Shown piece by piece: positions 1 to 6,321 of a DNA stretch of 20,293 nucleotides. Source of the stretch: JAVJSD01 sp040219575 (GTDB taxonomy: Bacteria > Planctomycetota > Planctomycetia > Pirellulales > Pirellulaceae). The translations under genes were made by a program, and so were the position numbers. The stretch lies in NCBI GenBank assembly GCA_040219575.1, contig JAVJSD010000039.1, positions 1-20,293 on the forward strand, read 5' to 3'. How positions within the stretch are numbered: position 1 is the first letter of the stretch; each line of letters opens with the position of its first letter. The notes under the pieces are model-generated. The model did no database searches, was not told where the DNA came from, and worked only from the letters and a program-made list of their open reading frames with translations.

Positions 1-55
1 TTATTGAGCCATGTAATTCTATTGCCTAATCAGCATTCGGCGGAAGAATTCCAGT

Positions 56-541
56 ATGAGAACACCTGGAAGCGCCGCCGAATTGGAAGCCCGCCGACGA
101 ATTGCTGGGAAGCTGTTGCTCGAAGGCAACAGCATTGCCGACGTCGCGCGGACTTTGGACGTCTCCTATCGATCGGTACGACGATGGAAGCTCGCAATCG
201 ACCGTGGTGGTATCGAGGCTCTTGCGGCGAAGCCTCATCCCGGCAGACCACCGCGGCTGTCCCACAAACAAAGGAAGAAGCTGGAAAGGCTCCTACTGAA
301 GGGGCCGTTGAAGTTGGGCTTTTCGACCGACTTGTGGACATGCACCCGCGTGGCCGAATTGATCGAACGCGAATTCGAGGTGAGCTACCACAAAGACCAC
401 GTGTGGCGCGTGCTGAATCAACTGGGCTGGACTTGCCAGAAGCCCGAGCCACGCCCTCGGGAACAGGACCCCGAGCAAGTGCAGCGATGGCGGGAGCAGG
501 AATGGCCCCGCATAAAAAAGGGGCCCTCGCGACAAAGCTAG
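56..541 (+). CDS. IS630 transposase, N-terminal frame (DNA-binding part)
   Basis: This 161-aa frame encodes the DNA-binding half of an IS630 transposase. Residues about 10-55 form a helix-turn-helix typical of the family (LEGNSIADVARTLDVSYRSV), followed by a basic linker (KPHPGRPPRLS) and a second winged-helix-like stretch to about residue 125 (YHKDHVWRVLNQLGWTCQKP). The frame stops at 539-541 just before the catalytic domain, which continues in the next frame from about 516. Both frames are open over 516-541, next to a run of six A and four G at 514-523, so a frameshift is expected to give the full enzyme. Alone the product has no catalytic residues and could at most bind the element's ends. 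Confidence 0.85.
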   Translation: MRTPGSAAELEARRRIAGKLLLEGNSIADVARTLDVSYRSVRRWKLAIDRGGIEALAAKPHPGRPPRLSHKQRKKLERLLLKGPLKLGFSTDLWTCTRVAELIEREFEVSYHKDHVWRVLNQLGWTCQKPEPRPREQDPEQVQRWREQEWPRIKKGPSRQS

Positions 542-1073
542 CATTGTTTTTCTCGACGAAACAGGCTTCATGTTGCAGCCTGTCCGCCGTCGCACCTGGG
601 CTCCGTCGGGCAAAACGCCCATCCAATCGGTGGCCACCCGCCATCATCGTCGAGTCTCTGTCATCGGGGCCCTCTCGCTTTCGCCGGGACAACAGCGGCT
701 CGGCTTCTACTTCCAAGCCTTGCCGGAATCGGCCAAGACGGAGGACTTCATTTGGTTCTTGACCGCGATGCATCATCACTTCCGTCGCAAGATCATCCTC
801 GTTTGGGATCGTCTGAACGCGCATCGATCGGCGGCTGCTTGGTTCGAAGAACACCACCCGGATTGGTTTCAATTCGAACTGCTTCCTGCCTACGCACCGG
901 AACTGAATCCTGTCGAGCAGTGCTGGACGCACACGAAGTACGGGGAGTTGGCGAACTACTGCCCCGAGGATGTCGACGAATTGGAACAAACCGTGGCGGG
1001 AAACCTTGCCGGCAAACGCACCAACCAACAACTGATGCGATCGTGGTTCGCCCATGCCAAACTCGAACTCTGA
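516..1073 (+). CDS. IS630 transposase, C-terminal frame (DDE catalytic part)
   Basis: This frame is open from just after a TAA at 513-515 to the TGA at 1071-1073. It holds the whole DDE integrase-like catalytic core. The triad is seen as LDETGF (first Asp at codon 555-557), LVWDRLNAHRS (second Asp near 808) and YAPELNPVEQCW (Glu near 915). The first ATG of the frame is at 570, after the first catalytic Asp, so a product begun there would lack an essential residue; only a fusion with the upstream frame gives a complete triad. The change is from frame 2 to frame 3, that is +1 (or -2). Slippage on the A6 run, or +1 slippage at CCC-T (524-527), are possible routes. A plain inactivating indel cannot be excluded. 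Confidence 0.82.
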   Translation, partial: KRGPRDKASIVFLDETGFMLQPVRRRTWAPSGKTPIQSVATRHHRRVSVIGALSLSPGQQRLGFYFQALPESAKTEDFIWFLTAMHHHFRRKIILVWDRLNAHRSAAAWFEEHHPDWFQFELLPAYAPELNPVEQCWTHTKYGELANYCPEDVDELEQTVAGNLAGKRTNQQLMRSWFAHAKLEL

Positions 1074-1104
1074 AAAATAGGCATTAACAATACATGGCTC
1101 AATA

Positions 1105-1125
1105 GCCACCGCGCTTTGCGGCGGC
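1105..1125 (-). terminator. GC-rich hairpin after the membrane-protein gene
   Basis: GCCACCGC at 1105-1112 pairs with GCGGCGGC at 1118-1125 (7 of 8 positions) around a 5-base loop. Read on the minus strand it lies 46 bp beyond the stop codon of the 730-aa membrane-protein gene, as a terminator would. No T-run follows, but the IS has inserted directly beside it, at the TA on 1103-1104, so the native tail may have been displaced. Confidence 0.35.
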
Positions 1126-1171
1126 GCGCCGAATTCCCGATTCCGGTAGGCATTCCTCTGCCACCTGCAAC

Positions 1172-3364
1172 TCATCGTGCAAGCGGCGACGGTTGCGGTT
1201 TCGGCGGCGCCGTCGGCCAGAGACGCCAGTCGTCGCGGCCTTTGTGGTTATATTCGGGCCTGTCGAGGTCGATTTTCTGGGCCGCGTATCGGACGTCGAA
1301 TTCTCCCTCATCGTCCTGCTTGTCATACCCCACCGAGTACAGACGCGGCTCTCCCTTGGCCAGTCGATAGCGCAGCGGCTGTCCATCAAATGCGTCCACC
1401 GGTGGAGCAGGCAACATCTCGGGCACAAGTTGAGAAAGACGCTTCGGCCACTGACCATGACGCCGGCGATACAACTCCAGGGCGAGCGCCGTCTGCGTGG
1501 CGTCGCGGCGCAGGAGGGCCTGGTCGTCGGAGGCCGCGACGGCGTCCATGGCGGGATACATCATCACGATCGGAGCGTAACGCAGCTTCCAGGGAACGGC
1601 CGAGTCGTTGCGGGCGGCGAGTTCCGCCTCGAAATCGAATGGCTCACGCCGCCATGCCGGCTGACGGGCGCGGGCTTCGGCGGCTTCCATCAAGGCATCG
1701 TGGGTCTGAGCCATTTCACGTCGATCGGCCAGCAACAGCGCGGCCAACGGCGCAATCGAATCCTCCAACAAGCTCGGCGCGGCGTCGCCCCGCAGGTTTT
1801 TCAGTTCCTCGCTGTCCATGACTCCATACGCGTGAAGCAACCGCACGCCTTCCGCCGTGAGCATCCCGTTGCCGGCGCCGTCGTCGGTGTAGATGCGTTG
1901 GAGCAGATCGTCGAAGAAGCGCCGCTCGACCGAAAGGTCGGACGTCAAAGGCAGGTCCGGCGCCGCCAGTTCGTGGGCCAGCGCGACCAGGTCGTCATCG
2001 GTCAGCAACTCGGGATCCAGCGTGAGCACGTCGCGAATCAACCTAGTCGTTTCGCTGACCACCGACGTGGCGACCAGTTCGCCGATCAGCGATGGCACGC
2101 CGTCGCGGCAATGACGCGACATGCGCAACATCGCCGATGCGTCGGCGACGAGCGTCGGCCCGTCTCCCGCTTCCAGGGCGCGTCGCGCATCGGCGTCGAG
2201 CAGTCCGGCCAGCCAACGCAGATGCTGAAGATAACCCAGCAACAGCGTCAAGCCCTCCGGGTTCTCTTCCTCGTTTGACTTTGCCAACGGAGACGGCCCC
2301 GTCCGGTCCAGTTCGTACTCCTTCTCGTCTTCCGGATCACCATAAACGTAGCCCAATCGCGGCTTCTGCGTGGCCGTTCGCAAACGCGCGACCTGCGGCT
2401 GCTGGGCGTCGAGAAACGCCTTGGCCTCGGCCCACTCGCCGGGCGTCATGCTCCCCATCAGACGCGAGAAATCTGGGACGCTCTTGCCGTCGCGCAGCGC
2501 GATCAATATCGAACGATACTTGGGCCACGCCCGGTCTGCTTCCGGGATCGCCTGCTGCGAGGCGATGAATTCCTGTTTGAGATTGATCTTCAGTTGCGGG
2601 GTCGCTGTCAGCATCCGCACCAGCAACACGACGTACAGCACGACCACCACGCCGGTGACCAGCGCGCAGGTTTTCCACAGGCCGCTGAAAACCTTCCACG
2701 CCATCGGACGGCAACGCACTTTCGCCCGCCGGATCAACCGCGCGGCTTGCCGCTCGTCGCCGAACTCCTCCCGCAGGTCCGATGCGGTCTTCCCCGCAGC
2801 CAGGCCGTCGTGAAAGTGCTCCGCCAGTTCACGAGCGACCTCCACCTGCTCGATGCGCCACAATCGCGTTCGCCGGGTCACGCCCAGCACGACCTCGCCC
2901 AGCGCCTCGGGCAATTCCGCCTCGCGCACCGCACCCCGCACCGAGAGCCGCGCCGTCAGGCGGCCGCGCAGCAGGTCCAGCAGCGGCGTGTAGCGAATCC
3001 GTGTCCAGCGACTGGGAGAGACCGCCTGTGGGTGGAGGATCTCGCCCGGCAGGCGAAACGCGGCGACGACCTCGTCGGGAGATTCACCCGACGCCAGTCG
3101 CTGCCTGGCCTGCTCGAGAAGCCGCCGCGCAACCTCCACCTGCTCGATACGCCGCAATCGCGTCGCCCGGGCGAGTTGATAGATCGACTTCGACACCGGC
3201 TCAGGCGCTTCGGCCGCTTCAAGCAGCCCGTGCACGTCGAGTCGGCCGGTGAGCCGGCCGCGGACGAGATCGATCAGCGGTGTGTGCCGCAGTCGGCGGA
3301 GCCACGATCGGCGATCGCTTTCAGCGAAGGGCGGCGTGGCGGGGGAATCGCCCGAACTGCTCAT
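1172..3364 (-). CDS. PadR-coupled membrane protein with two HAAS-like N-terminal repeats
   Basis: A 730-aa protein of unknown function. Residues about 22-110 and 120-215 are two copies of one helical module: both have RxTPLxDLxRGRLTxRL followed by TRLxRIEQVEVAR. The second copy ends FGDERQAARLIRRAK, like the PadR-associated HAAS/DUF1700 domains. One membrane segment follows at about 232-252 (CALVTGVVVVLYVVLLVRML). The rest is a large soluble, presumably extracytoplasmic, domain. Near the end ALALELYRRRHGQWPKRLSQLVP resembles a planctomycete motif also found in pseudopilin-like proteins. The start at 3364 is chosen because its ATG overlaps the padR stop (ATGA at 3364-3361) and has a strong GGAGG just upstream; the frame stays open to 3442 but would then run inside padR. 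The coupling suggests PadR controls its level. Function is inferred only from context. Confidence 0.85.
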   Translation of the reverse strand: MSSSGDSPATPPFAESDRRSWLRRLRHTPLIDLVRGRLTGRLDVHGLLEAAEAPEPVSKSIYQLARATRLRRIEQVEVARRLLEQARQRLASGESPDEVVAAFRLPGEILHPQAVSPSRWTRIRYTPLLDLLRGRLTARLSVRGAVREAELPEALGEVVLGVTRRTRLWRIEQVEVARELAEHFHDGLAAGKTASDLREEFGDERQAARLIRRAKVRCRPMAWKVFSGLWKTCALVTGVVVVLYVVLLVRMLTATPQLKINLKQEFIASQQAIPEADRAWPKYRSILIALRDGKSVPDFSRLMGSMTPGEWAEAKAFLDAQQPQVARLRTATQKPRLGYVYGDPEDEKEYELDRTGPSPLAKSNEEENPEGLTLLLGYLQHLRWLAGLLDADARRALEAGDGPTLVADASAMLRMSRHCRDGVPSLIGELVATSVVSETTRLIRDVLTLDPELLTDDDLVALAHELAAPDLPLTSDLSVERRFFDDLLQRIYTDDGAGNGMLTAEGVRLLHAYGVMDSEELKNLRGDAAPSLLEDSIAPLAALLLADRREMAQTHDALMEAAEARARQPAWRREPFDFEAELAARNDSAVPWKLRYAPIVMMYPAMDAVAASDDQALLRRDATQTALALELYRRRHGQWPKRLSQLVPEMLPAPPVDAFDGQPLRYRLAKGEPRLYSVGYDKQDDEGEFDVRYAAQKIDLDRPEYNHKGRDDWRLWPTAPPKPQPSPLAR

Positions 3365-3723
3365 GCTCCGCCTCCTTCCATCGCCGGACGCGGCGTCGGC
3401 AGGATGCCGAGATTTTGCATGGCCGTGCTGACCGCCCGCCATTGCCGCATGTCGTTGGCGAGGCGTTTCTTTCCCTTGGCGGTGAGCGCGTAGTATTTGC
3501 GTTGCCGGCCGGTGTCGGCGTCGCGCCAGTGGGCCCGGACCAGGCCTTGCGCTTCGAGGTTGTACAGCAGCGGGTAGAGGGTCGATTGCCCCATGGCCAA
3601 CACGCCGTCGGATTCCTCGGCCAGTTGTTCGACCAATTCGTACCCGTACCTTTCACCGCTTTCGAGCAGTTTCAGCACGGCCACGGGACCGGCGCCTCGC
3701 ATCAGCTCACGTTCGATTCGCAT
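3361..3723 (-). CDS. PadR-family transcriptional regulator
   Basis: A 120-aa PadR-type winged-helix repressor, normal in length for the short PadR subfamily. The diagnostic segment is RYGYELVEQLAEESDGVLAM followed by STLYPLLYNLEAQGLV (recognition helix and wing), then a basic wing DTGRQRKYYALTAKGKKRL. A GGAG at 3731-3734 sits about seven bases before the ATG. The gene is first in a two-gene unit and overlaps the next gene by four bases. A palindrome immediately upstream (3748-3768) covers the promoter, so autorepression is likely, as is common for PadR proteins; the inducing signal is unknown. Confidence 0.93.
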   Translation of the reverse strand: MRIERELMRGAGPVAVLKLLESGERYGYELVEQLAEESDGVLAMGQSTLYPLLYNLEAQGLVRAHWRDADTGRQRKYYALTAKGKKRLANDMRQWRAVSTAMQNLGILPTPRPAMEGGGA

Positions 3724-3747
3724 GACGGATCTCCGATTGCGTGTCGC

Positions 3748-3788
3748 ATACTATGCGTAACATAGTATAAGCCGTCGGTCGAAGTCAA
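3748..3788 (-). promoter_or_regulatory. padR promoter with palindromic operator
   Basis: A perfect inverted repeat ATACTATG-N5-CATAGTAT spans 3748-3768, 25 bp before the padR start. On the minus strand TTGACT (3788-3783) could be the -35 element, and TATACT (3769-3764) or TACTAT (3767-3762) the -10, with a short spacer of 13-15 bp. The palindrome therefore overlaps the probable -10 and start point, the usual place for a PadR autoregulatory operator (family sites often contain ATGT...ACAT). The palindrome is seen directly; that PadR binds it is inferred. Confidence 0.6.
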
Positions 3789-3849
3789 GCATGTTGTGCG
3801 GCGAACCGCTCGGTCGGCTGACTCCGCCCGCAGATTCCGCTCCCTCTTG

Positions 3850-3878
3850 TTGCACGGCCGCGGCGGCGGTTCTACGAT
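3850..3878 (+). promoter_or_regulatory. Putative sigma70-type promoter of the oxidoreductase gene
   Basis: TTGCAC at 3850-3855 and TACGAT at 3873-3878 are separated by 17 bp. This puts a start point near 3885 and leaves a leader of about 36 bases before the ATG at 3921. It is the best promoter-like match in this interval but has no other support. Confidence 0.4.
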
Positions 3879-3920
3879 GCCTGCACGCAGCACAGCCCCA
3901 TCCATCCACGGGACGCCCTC

Positions 3921-4988
3921 ATGACGCGCCGCAACACCACACCTCCGCCGATCGTGGTTGCCCTCATCACGCACACCGGCGGCGCGCACGTGAGCGCCTA
4001 TCTCGACGCCCTGGCTCGCGCGGATGCTTGCAGCCACGTCGTGCTCGCCGACAGCGACGGCCGCTGGAACGCCGACGCCCGCCGCGTGCTGGGCGACAAG
4101 CTTACGGCGACGTATCGCGACGTGGGCGAGATGTTGTCGCGCGAGAAGCCGGCGCTGGTGCTGGTGACGATGGAGGCCCGACGCGCACCGCCGGTGATCG
4201 ATCAGGCGCTCGAGGCCGGCTGCCACGTGTTCGCCGAAAAGCCGAGTTGCGTGCGGGCCGAAGATTTCGCGCCGCTGGCCCGAAAGGCCGACAGCAAGCA
4301 TCGCCATCTGATGCTGGCGCTGGCCAATCGCCTGAATCCGGAGGTCGTCAAGGCGCGCGAGCTGATCGCCTCCGGCGCGATCGGCAAGCTCTATGGTCTG
4401 GAGATGCATCTGGTCGCCGATCAGACGCGGCTCACCAGGCCCAGCTATCACGAGCAATGGTTCGCCCACAAGGAGCGATCCGGCGGCGGTCACTTGATCT
4501 GGCTGGGGATTCACTGGCTCGATCTGGCGATGCACATCACCGGAACGTCGATTCGCCGCGTGGCGGGATTCACGGCCAACGTCGGCGGTCAACCGATCGA
4601 CATCGAGGACTCCGCCGCCGCGGCGTTGCAGTTCGACGACGGCGCGCTGGGGACGATCACGTCGGGCTACTACCTCGACAAGGGCTATCACTCGCACATC
4701 AAGATCTGGGGCGCCGGCGGCTGGCTGCAGCTTCAGCCGCGGGAGGAGATACCGCTGCGGTGGTCGAGCTACACCGGCGAGCAAGCAGGAACGATTCAGG
4801 AGTTTCGCGGTCCGGATGGGCCGCGCGGTTATGCGCCGTTCGTCGCGCGGGCCATCGAGGCCTGCGCCGCCGATGCCGATCCCCCGATCGGCGCCCGCGA
4901 GAGCCTCCGCGCTTTGCGGACGGTGTTCGCCATCTACGGCGCGGCGAAGACGGGCCAGGCGATGGAAGTCGCCGAAGATGCGGGCTAG
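3921..4988 (+). CDS. Gfo/Idh/MocA-family NAD(P)-dependent oxidoreductase
   Basis: A 355-aa protein of the glucose-fructose oxidoreductase / inositol dehydrogenase family, which oxidises or reduces sugars and related polyols with NAD(P). Residues about 11-105 form a Rossmann fold. The family signature EKPS is at 106-109 (the Lys is the usual catalytic residue). The C-terminal domain has GGGHLIWLGIHWLDLAMHITG (188-208), with His198 and Asp201 in the expected helix. The nucleotide loop reads ITHTGGAH instead of the usual GxGxxG, so cofactor preference is uncertain. There is no signal peptide, so it is cytoplasmic. It is a single gene divergent from padR and convergent with the PHP phosphatase gene. 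The ribosome site is weak. Planctomycetes carry many paralogues, so the substrate cannot be named. Confidence 0.88.
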   Translation: MTRRNTTPPPIVVALITHTGGAHVSAYLDALARADACSHVVLADSDGRWNADARRVLGDKLTATYRDVGEMLSREKPALVLVTMEARRAPPVIDQALEAGCHVFAEKPSCVRAEDFAPLARKADSKHRHLMLALANRLNPEVVKARELIASGAIGKLYGLEMHLVADQTRLTRPSYHEQWFAHKERSGGGHLIWLGIHWLDLAMHITGTSIRRVAGFTANVGGQPIDIEDSAAAALQFDDGALGTITSGYYLDKGYHSHIKIWGAGGWLQLQPREEIPLRWSSYTGEQAGTIQEFRGPDGPRGYAPFVARAIEACAADADPPIGARESLRALRTVFAIYGAAKTGQAMEVAEDAG

Positions 4989-4994
4989 CTCGGG

Positions 4995-5124
4995 CTAGTG
5001 CAGCGCGACAGCGATGAAGGGGGCGGCAGAAGTCGTGAGACTTTTGGAAGCTCCGACGTCGTCACGAACTGCTGAACTCTCACGAGTTCAGCTACTCGAA
5101 GATCAAGCCGTCACAAAGCACTAG
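4995..5124 (-). repeat. CTAG-bounded hairpin repeat, copy 1 (MITE-like)
   Basis: This 130-bp element is a near-copy, in opposite orientation, of 11080-11210 (I count roughly 15 differences, about 88% identity). Both ends are CTAG. Inside these the ends form imperfect inverted repeats (TGC-N3-GYGAC core). Two hairpins are present: GCTGAACTC/GAGTTCAGC (5071-5092, nine perfect pairs) and AAGTC/GACTT (5030-5043), both with a four-base GTGA/TCAC loop. It fills the gap between two convergent genes. Its right-hand CTAG supplies the TAG stop of the PHP gene, and CGGGCTAG is duplicated at its left end (4981-4988 and 4991-4998), the first copy holding the oxidoreductase stop. Most likely a non-autonomous mobile element; it may also act as a bidirectional terminator. 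Confidence 0.75.
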
Positions 5125-5963
5125 TCGCCGGAGACGCGCGGCTCGAGAATTTCGCGCTGGCGCGTCTCCAGCAGCAACGTCATCCGCTCGGCTCCAAACT
5201 CCGCGCGGGCGGCGGTGAGGCCTTCGAGCCGACTGGGGACTCCGCCGGGTCCGTGCGTGTCGGTGGCGAGCACGAAGTAGCGATCTTCGCGCAGCAATTG
5301 CTCAGCGCGGCGCTGCGCGGTCGGACCTTCGCCGCCGGAGATGCTGTTGAAGTTGCCCTGCAGCCAGACGCCGATCGCTTCGAGTCGAGCCAGCACACGG
5401 TCGTATTCGTCCTGCTTGAGGCCCAAACGCTCTGGATGCGCCAGGATCGGTTGGTAGCCGTTCTCCAGCAGAAACTCGCAGGCCTCGGTGCCGAAGTCGG
5501 GCCAGTAGTCGCCCCACCAGTCCAACAGCACGCAACGCCCCGGGCCCAGCGTCGGAAGTCCCCAGTAGGAGAACCACTCGATGGTCTCCTCCGCCAGACG
5601 CACTTCGCCGCCGTCCCACAGTTGGTACTCAATACCAGCCTCGGCCAGTTCTTCTCGGAGTGTGGTGATCCAACGGGCGATATTGTCGGGCGTGTTGTTG
5701 CGATACCACGAGGGCCCCACGTGCGGCGTGCAGACGGAACCGATGAAGCCGGCCTCCTTCCAGCGACGCACGCACTCGATCGACTGCTCGAGATTCTGGC
5801 AGCCGTCGTCGATCCCAGGCAGCAAGTGGCAATGGAGATCGATCCGCCCGGTGGCGGGTATCGCCTGTGCTTCGTTCATCTGTTCCGCAATTGGCGCTGT
5901 GGTCGCCATGCCGAGAGGAACGGCATCCTCCCGGCGGCGGCTCTCGCCGATTTTCATGTCCAT
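5121..5963 (-). CDS. PHP-fold tyrosine phosphatase-like protein (CpsB/CapC/YwqE type)
   Basis: A PHP-superfamily metal-dependent phosphoesterase most like CpsB/YwqE tyrosine phosphatases, which dephosphorylate tyrosine kinases controlling exopolysaccharide synthesis. Numbered from the ATG at 5963 (280 aa), metal-site motifs are DLHCHLLPGIDDG (42-54), TPH (79-81), GGE (118-120), AHPER (175-179) and TDTHG (235-239). All family blocks are in order. The frame is open upstream to 6221, but that part has no domain and falls in repeat-like intergenic DNA; ATGs at 5957, 5909 and 5879 are also possible because the ribosome site is poor. The last base of the final Asp codon and the stop come from a repeat element. 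No kinase or polysaccharide gene is nearby, so the partner is unknown. Confidence 0.85.
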   Translation of the reverse strand: MDMKIGESRRREDAVPLGMATTAPIAEQMNEAQAIPATGRIDLHCHLLPGIDDGCQNLEQSIECVRRWKEAGFIGSVCTPHVGPSWYRNNTPDNIARWITTLREELAEAGIEYQLWDGGEVRLAEETIEWFSYWGLPTLGPGRCVLLDWWGDYWPDFGTEACEFLLENGYQPILAHPERLGLKQDEYDRVLARLEAIGVWLQGNFNSISGGEGPTAQRRAEQLLREDRYFVLATDTHGPGGVPSRLEGLTAARAEFGAERMTLLLETRQREILEPRVSGD

Positions 5964-6321
5964 CGTTGAGTCAGGCTTCCTCGCGCGAATCCCCTCGGCA
6001 TTTTCGAAACACCGTGCTCTTGTTACACACCGCAGCCGCCCAAGGGGTGCGACCAACCCTCCTTGTGGGGGTGCGGCCGGTGGAGCGGCTTGCCATCCGA
6101 GGCAATTCGCCCAGCAGGAAGAGCGAAGTCCGACGTGCCTAATTGTAGCGTACAACCTCGCCGCTTGATCAGGGTAGGGGAGTCGGATCGGCGATGGCTG
6201 ATCCGAGGGCGACGCCGACACATGGGCGGCATGGCCCCGCGGCGATTTCCGCAGTCTTACCGCTGATTGATATCAATCTGCAACATCAATCTGCAACCTG
6301 AGATCTGCAGTTTGAAACCCG
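5964..6321. other. 358-bp intergenic region with palindromes and a 13-bp tandem repeat
   Basis: I see no gene here. It lies downstream of the WD40 gene and upstream of the PHP gene, both on the minus strand. It contains a hairpin with seven perfect pairs (TCGGATC/GATCCGA, 6183-6206), a 12-bp palindrome ATTGATATCAAT (6267-6278), and a tandem pair of ATCAATCTGCAAC (6272-6284 and 6285-6297) followed by a partial third ATCTGCA. On the minus strand a TACAAT box (6147-6142) inside TTGTA-CGC-TACAA could be the -10 of the PHP gene, giving a leader of about 170 bases; no clear -35 is present. Confidence 0.5.

Larger units (their letters stand above)
4..1102 (+). mobile_element. Complete IS630-family (Tc1/mariner-like) insertion sequence
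   Basis: The element is 1099 bp long. Its ends are imperfect inverted repeats of 25 bp (4-28 and 1078-1102, 21 of 25 positions matching), both starting TTGAGCCATGTA. A TA dinucleotide flanks each end (2-3 and 1103-1104), which is the target duplication made by IS630/Tc1/mariner transposases. Inside are two plus-strand reading frames that together carry a helix-turn-helix domain and a full DDE triad. It sits 67 bp beyond the stop codon of the minus-strand membrane-protein gene, so it does not break that gene. What lay on its left cannot be seen because the window starts there. The intact ends, target duplication and open frames suggest a recent or still mobile copy. Confidence 0.9.

Noticed and set aside
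30..1175. A 381-aa minus-strand open frame across the IS
   Set aside because: It is antisense to the transposase, which has clear DDE and helix-turn-helix motifs; the antisense product has no recognisable domain.
1193..2278. A 361-aa plus-strand frame opposite the PadR-linked membrane protein
   Set aside because: Composition rich in Arg, Gln and His typical of GC-rich shadow frames; the minus-strand frame has the membrane segment and repeats.
3702..4784. A 360-aa minus-strand frame opposite the oxidoreductase
   Set aside because: No domain; it overlaps the padR start and lies wholly opposite a gene with the EKPS and GGGH motifs.
5964..6221. An 86-residue N-terminal extension of the PHP phosphatase
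   Set aside because: It has no signal peptide or domain and is rich in Pro, Arg and Cys; it coincides with a TACAAT promoter-like box and palindromes, so it is more likely untranslated.
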